From Terriglobales bacterium (GTDB lineage: Bacteria > Acidobacteriota > Terriglobia > Terriglobales > Acidobacteriaceae), in NCBI GenBank assembly GCA_035487355.1, contig DATHMF010000020.1, positions 1 to 64,000 on the forward strand: a DNA stretch of 64,000 bases, given 5' to 3'. The position numbers and the translations under genes are program-made. Under the pieces are notes generated by a model. The model was not told the origin of the DNA and did not search any database. It saw nothing but the letters and a program-made list of their open reading frames with translations. Below are positions 34,761 to 44,459 of this stretch, in pieces; position 1 is the stretch's first letter, and each line of letters starts with the position of its first letter.

Positions 34761-34777
34761 GGTTAAAAGAATGTTAA
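34761..34777 (-). promoter_or_regulatory. Pho-box-like direct repeat before pstS
   Basis: On the minus strand TTAACA-N5-TTAACC lies 38-54 bases before the pstS start. Repeats of TTAACA type at 11-bp period are the binding pattern of PhoP/PhoB-class regulators in some bacteria. It has only two clear units, and the acidobacterial consensus is unknown to me. Confidence 0.45.
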
Positions 34778-34808
34778 TGCCATAAGCCCTGCAGAAACGG
34801 AAATTGCA

Positions 34809-35183
34809 TCACGTGAGCGTCGTGTGCACAAGATAACCCTTCTTGGCGGCGTCTTCACACAAGGCAATCATGGAGACGTGAAAAGCATAGTCTTTGTATT
34901 TTTCAGGGTTCGCGTCAATTCGCTGTTTGAGAAGACGCAAGATTTTCAGCATTTCTTCCGGTTTCCGGCAATCCTTGGCCGTGGGCGTCTGGCTGATCTC
35001 AGCATAGAGAGCACGATCGAACCAGTCGAACGTAAATACAGCTTCGCCATCGAGGTCGCTTTCTTCCTCGGCAAGATCGATCAACTCCTGCAATAGTTGG
35101 GTGTCTACAAACACCCAACGAGCGTCGGCTACAAGCTCGTAGTTTTTGCCGGCTTTCCTTGCGGCATGCATGCCAAAACTCAT
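34809..35183 (-). CDS. Small cytoplasmic protein of unknown function, next to dnaJ
   Basis: The 124-residue protein is acidic and helical with no signal or membrane segment. Recognisable parts are WVFVDTQLLQELIDLAEEES, FDWFDRALYAEISQT and LKILRLLKQRIDANPEKYKDY. I do not recognise the family. It begins 22 bases after the dnaJ stop on the same strand, so it is likely part of the chaperone transcript. Confidence 0.65.
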   Translation of the reverse strand: MSFGMHAARKAGKNYELVADARWVFVDTQLLQELIDLAEEESDLDGEAVFTFDWFDRALYAEISQTPTAKDCRKPEEMLKILRLLKQRIDANPEKYKDYAFHVSMIALCEDAAKKGYLVHTTLT

Positions 35184-35205
35184 TTGTATGTCCTCTGGTT
35201 CTCAG

Positions 35206-36432
35206 TTAGACCTGTTTCCACATCTCGGCGCGCGGGTCTTCGGGATTCATCTTCTGCAGTTGCTGCCAGAGCTCGCGGGCTTTGAGGTCGCGGGCCTCAG
35301 GAACAACGATTTTGATCTCCACAATCTGGTCGCCGCGCACACCCTCTTTCGTAGCTGAAGGCACACCTTTCTCGCGCAGGCGCAGTTTCTGGCCGCTCTG
35401 CGTGCCGGGCGGCACCTTGAGTTGCGCTCGGCCATCAATGGTTGGAACTTCAATCTTCGCTCCCAAGGCGGCTTCAGGGGCAGTCACGGGTACGGCAATG
35501 TGAATATCGTCGCTCTCGCGGTGAAATACAGGATGGTCCCCGGCGCGCACAATAATGTAGAGATCTCCCGGCTGGCCGCCGTGCAATCCCGCGTTGCCTT
35601 TGCCCGCCAGGCGGATACGCTGGCCATCGCGCGTGCCCGGCTTGATGCGAATTGTGATGGGCTCATTGCGGGTCACGACTCCTTCGCCCTTGCAAACGTT
35701 GCACTCCGTGCGGTCATGACCGGAGCCTCCACAGCGCGGACAGGTCACGTTGAACTTCATGCGTCCGCTGGTTTGTGTGATCTGTCCTTTGCCGCCGCAC
35801 TCCGGGCAGGTGGCGGTGCTTTCCAGGTATCCCCGGCCGCTGCAGTTGCTGCATACATCACGGCGGCTGACGTTCAGACGCAGCTCAGCGCCGCGGATCG
35901 CCTGCCAGAAGCCAACGTTAACCTTGTACTCCAGATCAGTGCCGGGCTGCGGGCCGGTGTTAAACGCCACCTCATCGCCTCCGCCGCGCCCGCCAAAAAT
36001 GTTGCTAAAAATATCGCGGAAGCCTCCGCTACTGCGTCCGCCGCTGCTCCCAGCTCCGCTGGCAAAATCTGAGAAATCAAAGCCGCCAAAATCAAATGGG
36101 ACCCCTTGCGCCCCACCTCCTGGTGCATCAGAAGCCCGGCCCGAGCCGCCCCCTGATGCACGCCCTCCGCGGGCGTAAGCTTCAGCAGCGGCAGGATCAA
36201 TGTTGTCGGAATAAAAGCCGAGCTGATCGTAGATTTTGCGCTTTTTGGGATCGCTCAGAACATCGTTGGCTTCGGAAAGTTCTTTGAACTTTTCCTCCGC
36301 CTTCTTGTCATTGGGATTGACGTCCGGATGGTACTTACGCGCCAGCTTGCGGAAGGCCTTGCGAATTTCTTCAGCCGAGGCGCTCTTCTTGACGCCAAGC
36401 GTACCGTAATAATCTTTGGTTTGAGTGGCCAT
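35206..36432 (-). CDS. dnaJ: Chaperone DnaJ
   Basis: The 408-residue protein has a J domain with KYHPDVN, a Gly/Phe/Ser-rich linker ([14 protein letters not shown]), and four zinc motifs: [24 protein letters not shown] and CNVCKGEG. The C-terminal substrate domain follows. It delivers clients to DnaK and stimulates its ATPase. It follows dnaK after 126 bases that hold a strong hairpin; no grpE lies in the window. Confidence 0.96.
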   Translation of the reverse strand: MATQTKDYYGTLGVKKSASAEEIRKAFRKLARKYHPDVNPNDKKAEEKFKELSEANDVLSDPKKRKIYDQLGFYSDNIDPAAAEAYARGGRASGGGSGRASDAPGGGAQGVPFDFGGFDFSDFASGAGSSGGRSSGGFRDIFSNIFGGRGGGDEVAFNTGPQPGTDLEYKVNVGFWQAIRGAELRLNVSRRDVCSNCSGRGYLESTATCPECGGKGQITQTSGRMKFNVTCPRCGGSGHDRTECNVCKGEGVVTRNEPITIRIKPGTRDGQRIRLAGKGNAGLHGGQPGDLYIIVRAGDHPVFHRESDDIHIAVPVTAPEAALGAKIEVPTIDGRAQLKVPPGTQSGQKLRLREKGVPSATKEGVRGDQIVEIKIVVPEARDLKARELWQQLQKMNPEDPRAEMWKQV

Positions 36433-36497
36433 GAGTACTTACAAAATAATTCTAATTGCTGGTTCTAATTACAGCATACCCTCAGAACACAAAGTAC

Positions 36498-36521
36498 AAG
36501 GGGCGCATTGCTGCGCCCCTT
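36498..36521 (-). repeat. Strong hairpin between dnaK and dnaJ
   Basis: AAGGGGCGCA and TGCGCCCCTT form a perfect 10-bp stem with a four-base loop. On the minus strand the sequence after it (GTACTTTGTG) has no real T-run, so it is more likely an mRNA-processing or stability element, or a leaky attenuator reducing dnaJ relative to dnaK. Confidence 0.65.
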
Positions 36522-36558
36522 AATACAAGCTAACAGCCAAGAGCTAAAAGCTAATAGC

Positions 36559-38490
36559 TTATTTTTTCTCATCTACATCCACATACTCGGCGTCTATGAC
36601 TTCGCCTTCTTTCTTTTGACCATCAGGCTTGGCTGCGCCGTCGTCGCCAGGAGCCGGTCCGCCAGCTTGCGCTCCCGCTCCCGAAGGCTGGGCCGATTTG
36701 TACATCTGCTCGGCAAGCTTGTGGGAAGCGGCAGTCAGCTTCTCGCGTGCCGAGTTCATGGCTGCGGCATCGCTGCCTTCCAGGGCCTTCTTGGCATCGG
36801 CCAGCGCTGACTCGACGTTGGCTTTCTCGTCGCCTGAGATCTTGTCGCCGTGCTCGCGCAGCATCTTTTCGATGTTGTACACCATGCCGTCGAGCTGGTT
36901 GCGCGCTTCGATCTCTTCGCGCTTGGCTTTGTCTTCCGCCGCATGCGAGTCGGCTTCCTTGGCCATGCGGTCAACCTCGTCTTTGCTCAGACCGGAAGAA
37001 GACGTAATCGTGATCTTCTGGTCCTTGCCGGTTCCGAGGTCCTTGGCCGTAACGTTGAGGATGCCGTTAGCGTCAATATCAAACGTCACCTCAATCTGGG
37101 GCATGCCCCGCGGAGCCGGTGGAAGTCCGGTCAGGTGGAACTTGCCCAGCGTGCGATCGTCTCTCGCCAGAGGACGCTCGCCCTGCAACACATGCACCTC
37201 GACCGACGGTTGATTATCGGCCGCTGTGGAGAAGGTCTCCGTCTTCTTGGTCGGGATGGTGGTGTTGCGCGGAATCATCTGCGTCGCCACGCCGCCCAGG
37301 GTCTCAATCGAGAGCGTCAATGGAGTCACGTCGAGCAGCAGCAGGTCTTTCACATCCCCTGCCAGCACGCCGGCTTGCACCGCCGCACCTACTGCGACTA
37401 CTTCATCAGGGTTAACGCCTTTGTGCGGCTCTTTGCCGAACAGGTCTTTCACAAGCTGCTGGATGCGAGGCATGCGGGTCTGTCCGCCGACGAGCACGAC
37501 TTCATCTATGTCTTTCGGCTCGACGCCGGCATCTTTCATCGCCTGCTTGGACGGCCCGACCGAGCGCTGGATGATGTCTTCTACCATCTGCTCGAGCTTG
37601 GAGCGGGTGAGCGTCTTGACCAGGTGCTTGGGACCCGAAGCGTCGGCGGTAATAAATGGCAGGTTGATCTCCGTCTGCTGCGTGGTGGAAAGCTCAATCT
37701 TGGCCTTTTCCGCCGCGTCGCGCAGACGCTGTAATGCCATCTCGTTGCCCTTGGAGCGCAGGTCGAGTCCTTCATCTTTCTTGAACTCATCGGCCAGCCA
37801 CTCCACGATGCGGTTATCAATGTTGTCGCCGCCCAGGTGCGTATCGCCGTTGGTGGACTTCACCTCAATCACACCTTCGCCGACCTCGAGAATGGAAATA
37901 TCAAACGTACCGCCGCCGAAGTCGTAGACCGCGATGGTCTCGTCCTTCTTTTTGTCGAGACCATAAGCCAATGCCGCAGCCGTGGGCTCGTTGACGATGC
38001 GCTTTACGTCGAGTCCGGCAATTTTGCCGGCATCTTTGGTCGCCTGACGCTGAGCGTCATTAAAATATGCCGGAACGGTGATCACCGCTTCGGTCACCCC
38101 GCCGCCGAGGTAGTCCTCCGCCGCCTTCTTCAGCTTCTGCAGGATCATGGCGGAAATCTCCTGCGGCGTGTGCTGCTTACCCTGCGCCATAACCGCGATG
38201 TGATCGCCAGCTTTGACGACCTTGTAGGGCACCATCTTCATCTCTTCCGTTACTTCCTCATAACGACGTCCCATGAAGCGCTTGATGGAATAAATTGTGT
38301 TCTCTGGATTGGTAATCGCCTGGCGCTTGGCTACCTGCCCCACCAGACGCTCGCCGGTTTTTGTGAAGGCCACCACGGAAGGCGTAGTCCGGCCTCCTTC
38401 TTCGTTTGCAATTACTTTAGGTTCGCCACCCTCCATCACCGCTACCACGGAGTTGGTGGTTCCCAAATCAATACCGATTATCTTGCCCAT
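36559..38490 (-). CDS. dnaK: Chaperone DnaK
   Basis: The 643-residue protein is a full Hsp70. It starts [21 protein letters not shown], in part [11 protein letters not shown], with phosphate loops YDFGGGTFD and VGGQTRMP, the linker [10 protein letters not shown], and a Gly/Ala-rich lid ending in [13 protein letters not shown]. It folds proteins using ATP. The start is preceded by AAGGAGG. Its promoter (38565-38593) overlaps an HspR-like operator. dnaJ and a small gene follow. Confidence 0.98.
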   Translation of the reverse strand: MGKIIGIDLGTTNSVVAVMEGGEPKVIANEEGGRTTPSVVAFTKTGERLVGQVAKRQAITNPENTIYSIKRFMGRRYEEVTEEMKMVPYKVVKAGDHIAVMAQGKQHTPQEISAMILQKLKKAAEDYLGGGVTEAVITVPAYFNDAQRQATKDAGKIAGLDVKRIVNEPTAAALAYGLDKKKDETIAVYDFGGGTFDISILEVGEGVIEVKSTNGDTHLGGDNIDNRIVEWLADEFKKDEGLDLRSKGNEMALQRLRDAAEKAKIELSTTQQTEINLPFITADASGPKHLVKTLTRSKLEQMVEDIIQRSVGPSKQAMKDAGVEPKDIDEVVLVGGQTRMPRIQQLVKDLFGKEPHKGVNPDEVVAVGAAVQAGVLAGDVKDLLLLDVTPLTLSIETLGGVATQMIPRNTTIPTKKTETFSTAADNQPSVEVHVLQGERPLARDDRTLGKFHLTGLPPAPRGMPQIEVTFDIDANGILNVTAKDLGTGKDQKITITSSSGLSKDEVDRMAKEADSHAAEDKAKREEIEARNQLDGMVYNIEKMLREHGDKISGDEKANVESALADAKKALEGSDAAAMNSAREKLTAASHKLAEQMYKSAQPSGAGAQAGGPAPGDDGAAKPDGQKKEGEVIDAEYVDVDEKK

Positions 38491-38531
38491 AGCAAACCTC
38501 CTTACTTTTCTAAGTGCTTTTATCTAAGTAA

Positions 38532-38594
38532 CTTGAGCAACTTATCTCAATTTAGTCGAATTGCATGATAATACTTGAGTGACTTACTGTCAAT
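38532..38594 (-). promoter_or_regulatory. dnaK promoter with two HspR-like operator sites
   Basis: On the minus strand, TTGACA (38588-38593) and TATCAT (38565-38570) are 17 bases apart, a near-ideal sigma-70 promoter. Plus-strand CTTGAGT-N7-TGTCAAT (38574-38594) overlaps its spacer and -35, and CTTGAGC-N6-TCTCAAT (38532-38551) lies just downstream of the -10. Both resemble the HspR element CTTGAGT-N7-ACTCAAG, each with one strong and one weaker half. An HspR-like gene is in the window. Confidence 0.7.
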
Positions 38595-38675
38595 GTTTAG
38601 ATGTAGGGCTAGACCTGCGGGTTGCAAAAACTGGCGCCCCAAAATACTGGAAGGGTGTTCGCCCCTACGCTGTTT

Positions 38676-39410
38676 TCAGTCGTATCTTTCGTAAACGATA
38701 GATTTTTTGTCCCAGCCAAACTCTTCCTTGAGCAATTTGCGGTTGGCTGAAACCATATTGTTCAAGCCACAGATGTAGGCGTCCATATTGGTGCGGGCTT
38801 CGAGAGGGCGTGAGTTCAAGATTGCACGAACCTGGTCCTGGACGTAGCCGCGCGCTCCCTGCCAGCTTTCATCGGCCCGGCTCAGGGTCACTATGTAGTG
38901 AAAATTAGGATGCTGCTTTGCCGTCTGCTCGAACAACTCGCGATAATAAACGTGCTTTTCGTAGCGTGTGCCATAGATCAGCCATATCTCGCGGTCGGCG
39001 TGGCGCGACTCATCGGCAAAAAGCCACTGCACAAAACCACGCATGGGTGCTATGCCGGTTCCCGTGGCGATCAGTAAAGAATCGCGCAAGGGGTTGCGCA
39101 GCACGAATGTCCCATGCGGACCGTGGAACTTCAGCTCTTGCCCTTCGTTCAGATCGCAAAGCATGTTGGAGAAGAAACCGCTCTCTACGCGGTTCAGGCA
39201 GAGATCGAACTGATTGTGGCGTGGCGAAGAGGCGATGGAATAGGCGCGCGTCATGTGCTTCCCCTGGTTGTCAGCCAGCATGGAGACAAATTGGCCGGGA
39301 GTGAAGTCGAATCGCTCCGCCTCCTTCACCTCGAATTCCAGGTGCTTGGTTTGATCGGAAAGCGAGACCACGCGATTTAAGTGCGCGGTATAAGTTGGGC
39401 GTTCGTGCAC
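38676..39410 (-). CDS. Ferredoxin/flavodoxin-NADP reductase-like protein
   Basis: The 244-residue protein has the flavin motif RAYSIASSP, a following loop with NRVESGFFSNMLCD, and the nicotinamide segment LIATGTGIAPMRGF. The end, AYICGLNNMVSANRKLL, is as in bacterial FNR. It transfers electrons between NAD(P)H and an iron-sulfur or flavin protein. No iron-sulfur domain is fused, and no partner lies next to it; the Rieske protein at 44460 is distant. Confidence 0.9.
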   Translation of the reverse strand: MHERPTYTAHLNRVVSLSDQTKHLEFEVKEAERFDFTPGQFVSMLADNQGKHMTRAYSIASSPRHNQFDLCLNRVESGFFSNMLCDLNEGQELKFHGPHGTFVLRNPLRDSLLIATGTGIAPMRGFVQWLFADESRHADREIWLIYGTRYEKHVYYRELFEQTAKQHPNFHYIVTLSRADESWQGARGYVQDQVRAILNSRPLEARTNMDAYICGLNNMVSANRKLLKEEFGWDKKSIVYERYD

Positions 39411-40010
39411 AGTTATTTCCCTAAATCCTGTCTTAGCTATTTAGATTCTACAGTCGATGGGAAGTATTCAGTTTGTAGCGCGTGCCTGATGCCTGGGCAG
39501 ATTATCAGCGCATGACACAGCTGGTGAGGGTTGTGCCACCACGCCCTAAATCCTTTTCCTTTCGACGATTTCTGGGTCTGTCCCAACCACCTTCATACTG
39601 TCATGTTGAGCGGAGCGCCAAGAGAAAATCTGTAGCCCTCGAGGCGGATGGGCGCGGAGTCGAAACACCCCGAGCATGCTTCCGTCGGAAATGTTGATTC
39701 AGGGAATTCTCCCATGAGCGTCCCGGAACCTGCCTCTCATCTCATCTCCATGATGCGGAACAAACCTACAATCGTTGCTCAGCCAACGTGTTTTGGCAAA
39801 CGCTGCATGGGAGAGAATTCCCTGAAGCAGTGTGGATTGGGGAGAATTCTTCGGGATGTTTCGACTTCGCGCTTAAGATTCTGCGAGATGCCAGGGGATC
39901 GTGGCGCTCCGCTCAACATGACAGAGGGGAGGAACATGGCTCGTGGACGCTCTACAGAAACGCTGTTCCCTTGAGGCTTGCCGCGTTAGGCCACACAAGA
40001 ATGCGGATAT
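39411..40010. other. 600-base gene-free gap with a large inverted repeat
   Basis: No convincing gene is present on either strand. The middle is occupied by two inverted arms at 39598-39718 and 39806-39924. The remaining flanks show nothing recognisable. Confidence 0.7.
39598..39924. repeat. Long inverted repeat with arms of about 120 bp
   Basis: The left arm begins CTGTCATGTTGAGCGGAGCG at 39598, and the right arm ends with its inverse at 39924. Further matches are GTCGAAACACCCCGA against TCGGGATGTTTCGAC, and TTCAGGGAATTCTC against GAGAATTCCCTGAA. The arms have diverged between these blocks and are separated by 87 bases. TGTCATGTTGAGCG-type words are familiar dispersed repeats in several bacterial groups; two facing copies would give this layout. 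Confidence 0.8.
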
Positions 40011-41885
40011 TTATTCGACGGTCACCGACTTTGCCAGATTGCGTGGTTGATCTACGTCGCATCCGCGGCGCACGGCAATGTGATAGGCCAAAAGCTGCAG
40101 GGGCACAACATCGAGGATGGGCAGAAGCAGCTCCGGCGCCTGGGGCACATAAATGACATGATCGGCCGATTCGCGGATCTCTTCGTCGCCATCGTTGGCC
40201 ACGGTGATCACCCGGCCGGAGCGCGCTTTAACTTCCTTCATATTGGAAATGGTTTTTTCATAGCGCACCATCGAGCCCGGATCTTTCAAGTCTCGCGTGG
40301 CAATAATCACGACCGGCAGGTTTTCATCAATCAAGGCGTTGGGGCCGTGCTTCATCTCTCCGGCAGGAAAGCCCTCAGCGTGAATGTAAGAGATTTCCTT
40401 GAGCTTGAGTGCGCCTTCCAGAGCAATAGGATAGTGCACGCCCCGGCCAAGGAAGAGAAAATCCTGTGCGCGGTAGTATTGCTTGGCCAGGTCTTCTAAG
40501 TCCTCGTCACGGGTCAATAACGATTCCAGTTTGCCCGGGATGAGGGTCAGTTCCTTGATGTAGTCCTTCGCCTCGGTTGGAGAAAGCGCGCCACGAACCT
40601 CAGCGAGATAGAGCGCGAACAGCAACAGCGCGGTGAGTTGTGCCGTGAAGGCCTTGGTAGAGGCCACGCCGATCTCCGGCCCGGCGTGCGTATAGATCGT
40701 ACCCGAGGCCTCGCGGGCAATCATGGAGCCCACCACATTGCAGATGGCCAGCGTCTTTGAGCCTTTGGCCTTGGCCTCGCGCTGGGCGGCGATGGTGTCT
40801 GCTGTTTCGCCGGACTGCGTAATCAGCAGCGTCACCGCTTTCTGCGAGGTGATGGGGTCGCGGTAACGGTATTCGCTGGCGTAATCCACCTCAACCGGCA
40901 TGCGCGCCAGGCGTTCGATCATGAATTTGCCGATCAATCCGGCGTGCATGCTGGTGCCGCAGGCGGCAATATTGATTTTGTCGGCGGCGCGTAACTCGGC
41001 CTCGGTAATTTCCATCTCTTCCAAAAAGATCTTGCCGCTTTCGAGCGAGACCCTTCCCATGGCAGTTTCGCGCACGGCGCGCGGCTGCTCATAGATTTCT
41101 TTGAGCATGAAGTGCCGGAAGCCGCCCTTTTCCGCCATGATCGGGTCCCAGGTGATGTGCTGCACCTGGCGTTCGATGGGCCGTCCGTCAAAATCAGAGA
41201 GCTTCACGCCTGAAGGAGTAATCACCGCCAGGTCGCCATCGGCGAGAAAGAACAGATCGCGGGTGTGATAGAGGATGGCGGGAACATCAGAGGCGACAAA
41301 ATATTCGTTTTTCCCCAGTCCGATGACCGCCGGCGGGCCATTGCGCGCGGCCACAATTTTATTGGGCTCCTCTGTGGCGATTACAGCGATTGCGAAAACC
41401 CCGCTGAGTTCCTTGACGGTTTTGCGCACGGCTTCTTCCAGGGAGTTATGCGTGCCATTGTTCTTGCTAAAAAAATACTTTTCGATCAGGTGGGCGATAA
41501 CTTCGGTGTCAGTTTCGGTGACGAACTTGTGCCCCTCTTCGACCAGCTTCTTTTTGAGCGAGAGATAGTTCTCGACGATGCCGTTGTGCACCACGACAAC
41601 GTGGCCACTACAGTCGCGATGAGGATGGGCGTTCTCTTCGGTCGGGCGTCCGTGCGTTGCCCAGCGGGTATGGCCGATGCCATAGGTGCCATCCAGCGGC
41701 TTCAACCGAATGGCCTCTTCCAGGTTGCGCAGCTTGCCTTCGGCGCGGCGGATCTGCAGGCCATCGCCGTTGCCGGCCACAGCGATGCCGGCGGAGTCGT
41801 AGCCGCGATATTCCAGCCGCCTCAGCCCGTCAATAATGACGGGGACAACCCGCTTGTTACCTACATATCCGACGATGCCACACAT
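40011..41885 (-). CDS. glmS: Glucosamine-fructose-6-phosphate aminotransferase
   Basis: The 624-residue protein starts MCGIVGYVG, so Cys2 becomes the catalytic N-terminal nucleophile of the glutaminase domain. [23 protein letters not shown] and a pair of SIS sugar-isomerase domains ([30 protein letters not shown]) follow, ending in the typical [13 protein letters not shown]. It makes glucosamine-6-phosphate for peptidoglycan and lipopolysaccharide. No glmS ribozyme was recognised upstream. Confidence 0.97.
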   Translation of the reverse strand: MCGIVGYVGNKRVVPVIIDGLRRLEYRGYDSAGIAVAGNGDGLQIRRAEGKLRNLEEAIRLKPLDGTYGIGHTRWATHGRPTEENAHPHRDCSGHVVVVHNGIVENYLSLKKKLVEEGHKFVTETDTEVIAHLIEKYFFSKNNGTHNSLEEAVRKTVKELSGVFAIAVIATEEPNKIVAARNGPPAVIGLGKNEYFVASDVPAILYHTRDLFFLADGDLAVITPSGVKLSDFDGRPIERQVQHITWDPIMAEKGGFRHFMLKEIYEQPRAVRETAMGRVSLESGKIFLEEMEITEAELRAADKINIAACGTSMHAGLIGKFMIERLARMPVEVDYASEYRYRDPITSQKAVTLLITQSGETADTIAAQREAKAKGSKTLAICNVVGSMIAREASGTIYTHAGPEIGVASTKAFTAQLTALLLFALYLAEVRGALSPTEAKDYIKELTLIPGKLESLLTRDEDLEDLAKQYYRAQDFLFLGRGVHYPIALEGALKLKEISYIHAEGFPAGEMKHGPNALIDENLPVVIIATRDLKDPGSMVRYEKTISNMKEVKARSGRVITVANDGDEEIRESADHVIYVPQAPELLLPILDVVPLQLLAYHIAVRRGCDVDQPRNLAKSVTVE

Positions 41886-42023
41886 TTTTGACTTTAACCC
41901 TTATCTACCCCGGTCAACTGGAACTTAAAGAACCCTTAAATCCTATTAAATGCGAAAATAAGACCGCCTCAGTAATTTACTGTAATCTGTAATCCTGATT
42001 TTATCCGCATTCGTTAGCAGAAA

Positions 42024-42269
42024 CTAATCTTCGATGGAATAACGGTATTCTTCGATCACGGGATTGGTCAGCACTTCGCGCGCCATGCGCTCCACTTCAG
42101 CCTGGGCCTGCTGCTTGTTCAGGCCGCCATCCAGGGTAATTTCAAAATATTTGCCTTGCCGCAAATCGGCGACCCCCCGGTAGCCGAGCTTGTTCAGCGC
42201 GCCGTGAATGGTTTTTCCCTGCGGATCAAGGACGGTCTTTTTCAGCGAGACGTAGACATAAGCTTTCAT
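42024..42269 (-). CDS. purS: Phosphoribosylformylglycinamidine synthase, PurS subunit
   Basis: The 81-residue protein has the usual PurS size. It starts MKAYVYVSLKKTVLDPQGKT, and contains LNKLGYRGVADLRQGKYFEI, both hallmark segments, ending NPVIEEYRYSIE. It forms part of the PurSQL complex that adds ammonia to FGAR in purine synthesis. purQ and purL are not in the window. Confidence 0.94.
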   Translation of the reverse strand: MKAYVYVSLKKTVLDPQGKTIHGALNKLGYRGVADLRQGKYFEITLDGGLNKQQAQAEVERMAREVLTNPVIEEYRYSIED

Positions 42270-42407
42270 CGCGATAATGAAATTATACCCTCAGAGCGCA
42301 AACAGGCTGGGATTCTTGAGCACAAGGTCCCTAAAAGGATTTAATTTGGGCCCTACGAAGATAGATCTTTGCCGTTTTTTGACAGAGCAGTTCTTCTCTA
42401 AAGAAAA

Positions 42408-42434
42408 AACTGGACAGGAGCACCCTGTCCAGTT
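42408..42434 (-). terminator. Intrinsic terminator
   Basis: AACTGGACAGG and CCTGTCCAGTT form a perfect 11-bp stem with a five-base loop. On the minus strand it is followed by TTTTTTCTTT. It lies 18 bases after the stop of the 42453-43799 gene, so it ends that transcript. The clearest terminator in the window. Confidence 0.9.
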
Positions 42435-42452
42435 CTATTTTCGGAAAGCCTC

Positions 42453-43799
42453 TTATTCGTTCTCGCGGATATATTTCAAAGTTGCCCGTACTACTTGTTC
42501 GAGTGCGGTATAGACCCCCGGCATTGGTTTAGTGCTTTCGCGCGATTCTTCCGTAGAGTCCAGAAGCGGCGGGTTATTGTTAGCTTTGTTCAGCTTGTAG
42601 GCCAACATGACGTCATAGGTGCTGGGTTTCCCCGAGCCTACACCAAAGAAGCCTCCAATTTTTGCGCCGGCAGAGGTGCCTTTGATGCTGGCAATATCCA
42701 CATAAAGAATGTAATCGCAATCTTTAGATTTGGCATCGGCGATCAGCTCGGCTGGCGTATTGCCATCTACTGGAACGGGATCGAGTTGGGCGTTTTTGAG
42801 CTGCAGGATGAGGTAATCGCGCATTTGACCCAGTTTTTGCGAGCTGTCATTTTTGATAAGCGGTACTCCGACGCGAGTTATGCCCGGCTTCTTACGTGAA
42901 ATCTTCGTGGGCACTGTTGGGGCGCTCTTCCCTTCTCCTGACTGCATCTGGCCCAACATCTGCCCCGCGGAGATTCCCATGAGGTCGCTGTAATTCCTGG
43001 CTTCGGTATAACCTTCGGGGATTTCAAAGAGATCGGGGTCAAGGGTTGCCTTGGAAAGTTCTGTTACTTCAACCGAGGTGGTAAAGCTATTTTTGCCGGT
43101 ATTGTAGGTTGTGATCAGTTTGAGGGGATACCCTGCATTGGCAAATCCGCTGTTGTGAAAGCGGTATGTATCCTGGCATCCGGCGCGTTCGCCGCCTCCG
43201 CCCATGGTCATGTTGTGCACGTGTGTGCGGCACACCAGTGTGGGTGAGAGATCGGCATACCATCCGTCGTTTTCGAGTTTGAAATCTCCTTTGGCACAGG
43301 CGTCAGGGCTGGCATCCATGCTCATGCTGCTGGTGACATGGCGGGCGGTATAGCCAAACATCTTCTTGCGCTCCCCGGTATCGCTCGAGGAGAGATTCAT
43401 GGTTACGACTCCGCCATGACGCGATTCGCCCTGATCTTTGTTCTTGCCTTTGGTTTTGCCTTTAGCCGGTTGGCTCTCGCTGGTTTGTGCCGGAGGAGTG
43501 CTTGCCGCCTCGGAGCCCGCTTCGGTTTCTAAAGGACTAATGATGTAGGTCTTGTTCGCGGGGTTGAGCTGGATGTAGCGGTTCTTATCGCACTGCAGGA
43601 TGCTGATGATGTTGACATTCATGCCCATCATCGCGCCCATCTCCGTGCGTTCGCGCGGGCCTTTAATATAAACCGTGTCTTCGCTGGCATGGCCCATGGT
43701 TTCACGCTTGGTCTTGATCTTGACATCGGCGGAAAGAGGCATCGCCATCCATGCCGCCAGCGCACATACGATCAGTCGTTGAAAAATGCTCTTTGCCAT
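42453..43799 (-). CDS. Exported protein of unknown function
   Basis: I start at the ATG at 43799, preceded by CGAGGAGACG; a start 13 codons upstream lacks this. The 448-residue protein has a signal peptide (FQRLIVCALAAWMAMPLSADV). Residues 20-270 resemble a DUF4412-like domain that senses or binds small ligands (ERTEMGAMMGMNVN, CDKNRYIQLNPANKTYII, DPDLFEIPEGY) with a Lys/Gly-rich insert (KGKTKGKNKDQ). The C-terminal 150 residues (GVPLIKNDS, DCDYILYVDIASIKG, YDVMLAYKL) look like a second periplasmic domain. A strong terminator follows. Function unknown. Confidence 0.75.
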   Translation of the reverse strand: MAKSIFQRLIVCALAAWMAMPLSADVKIKTKRETMGHASEDTVYIKGPRERTEMGAMMGMNVNIISILQCDKNRYIQLNPANKTYIISPLETEAGSEAASTPPAQTSESQPAKGKTKGKNKDQGESRHGGVVTMNLSSSDTGERKKMFGYTARHVTSSMSMDASPDACAKGDFKLENDGWYADLSPTLVCRTHVHNMTMGGGGERAGCQDTYRFHNSGFANAGYPLKLITTYNTGKNSFTTSVEVTELSKATLDPDLFEIPEGYTEARNYSDLMGISAGQMLGQMQSGEGKSAPTVPTKISRKKPGITRVGVPLIKNDSSQKLGQMRDYLILQLKNAQLDPVPVDGNTPAELIADAKSKDCDYILYVDIASIKGTSAGAKIGGFFGVGSGKPSTYDVMLAYKLNKANNNPPLLDSTEESRESTKPMPGVYTALEQVVRATLKYIRENE

Positions 43800-43834
43800 A
43801 CGTCTCCTCGTCAATGCTTGCAGGATGATCTTGC

Positions 43835-44416
43835 TCATGCCACAACGGTTTTTGCCGGAAAACGATTTCTCAGGGCGGTTACGAAGATAGTGTCCGCCTT
43901 GCGGGAAAACGTTTCAAGCGGAGAGAAGCCGCGCTTCCACGCCAGGTAAAACGTCACCGCCAAAGCTGCGATCGTGATCACGAAATTGGGCCACGCATTC
44001 AATGCCCACTGACCGTGCCAGCTCCACTGCCAGGCCTGCGAAAAAGGCGCAAGATACGGGATGGGCCACTGCTCACCATCCGGTCCCCGGGCTCCCACCA
44101 GGTCGCAAAGCAAGTGCAGATGAAAACTCAGGAAGACCAGCAGAGCGGCCTTCAGTTTTACGCCCTGGCTTGCAATCAGGTATCCGGCTGCAGTCACCAC
44201 CAGCGCAAAGCCGAGATTGTGTCCCAGCGTGTGATGGTATTCGCTAAACCAATGCAAGGGATGGGCCGAGTTGCGGGTCAACCATTCCGGCACAATTCCG
44301 AGCCCATCCAGATCGGGAGCCACACCGGCCAGCGTCACCAGCGCGCGTTCTTTGCGTTCGAGCTTCGCCGAATTGGCTACCATCCAGCTAACCAGAAAAT
44401 GCGTAACTGGACTCAA
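43835..44416 (-). CDS. Membrane-bound metal-dependent hydrolase, YdjM-like
   Basis: The 193-residue protein starts MSPVTHFLVSWMVAN and has GVAPDLDGLGIVPEW, then EYHHTLGHNLGFALVV and FLSFHLHLLCDLVGA. This order of His/Asp motifs inside membrane helices is typical of the DUF457/YdjM group, which are named as metal-dependent hydrolases with little proof. It has about four membrane helices. The stop lies 36 bases before the next gene on the same strand. Confidence 0.85.
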   Translation of the reverse strand: MSPVTHFLVSWMVANSAKLERKERALVTLAGVAPDLDGLGIVPEWLTRNSAHPLHWFSEYHHTLGHNLGFALVVTAAGYLIASQGVKLKAALLVFLSFHLHLLCDLVGARGPDGEQWPIPYLAPFSQAWQWSWHGQWALNAWPNFVITIAALAVTFYLAWKRGFSPLETFSRKADTIFVTALRNRFPAKTVVA

Positions 44417-44459
44417 ATCCGTCTCCCAGTCCTAATCAATCTACGTATTCCGCGGTCGC

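Noticed and set aside
39482-39974. Short plus-strand frames between the flavin reductase and glmS
   Set aside because: They lie in the inverted repeat, with no ribosome site and no recognisable domain.
40047-41891. Plus-strand frames opposite glmS
   Set aside because: glmS motifs occupy the entire other strand.
41924-41950. CTTAAA-N5-CTTAAA pair before glmS as another operator
   Set aside because: Two units are at 11-bp spacing, but the third (ATTAAA) is at 10. In an AT-rich leader this is too weak to claim.
41886-42023. Possible glmS ribozyme or riboswitch before glmS
   Set aside because: No conserved core or pseudoknot was recognised in the short AT-rich leader.
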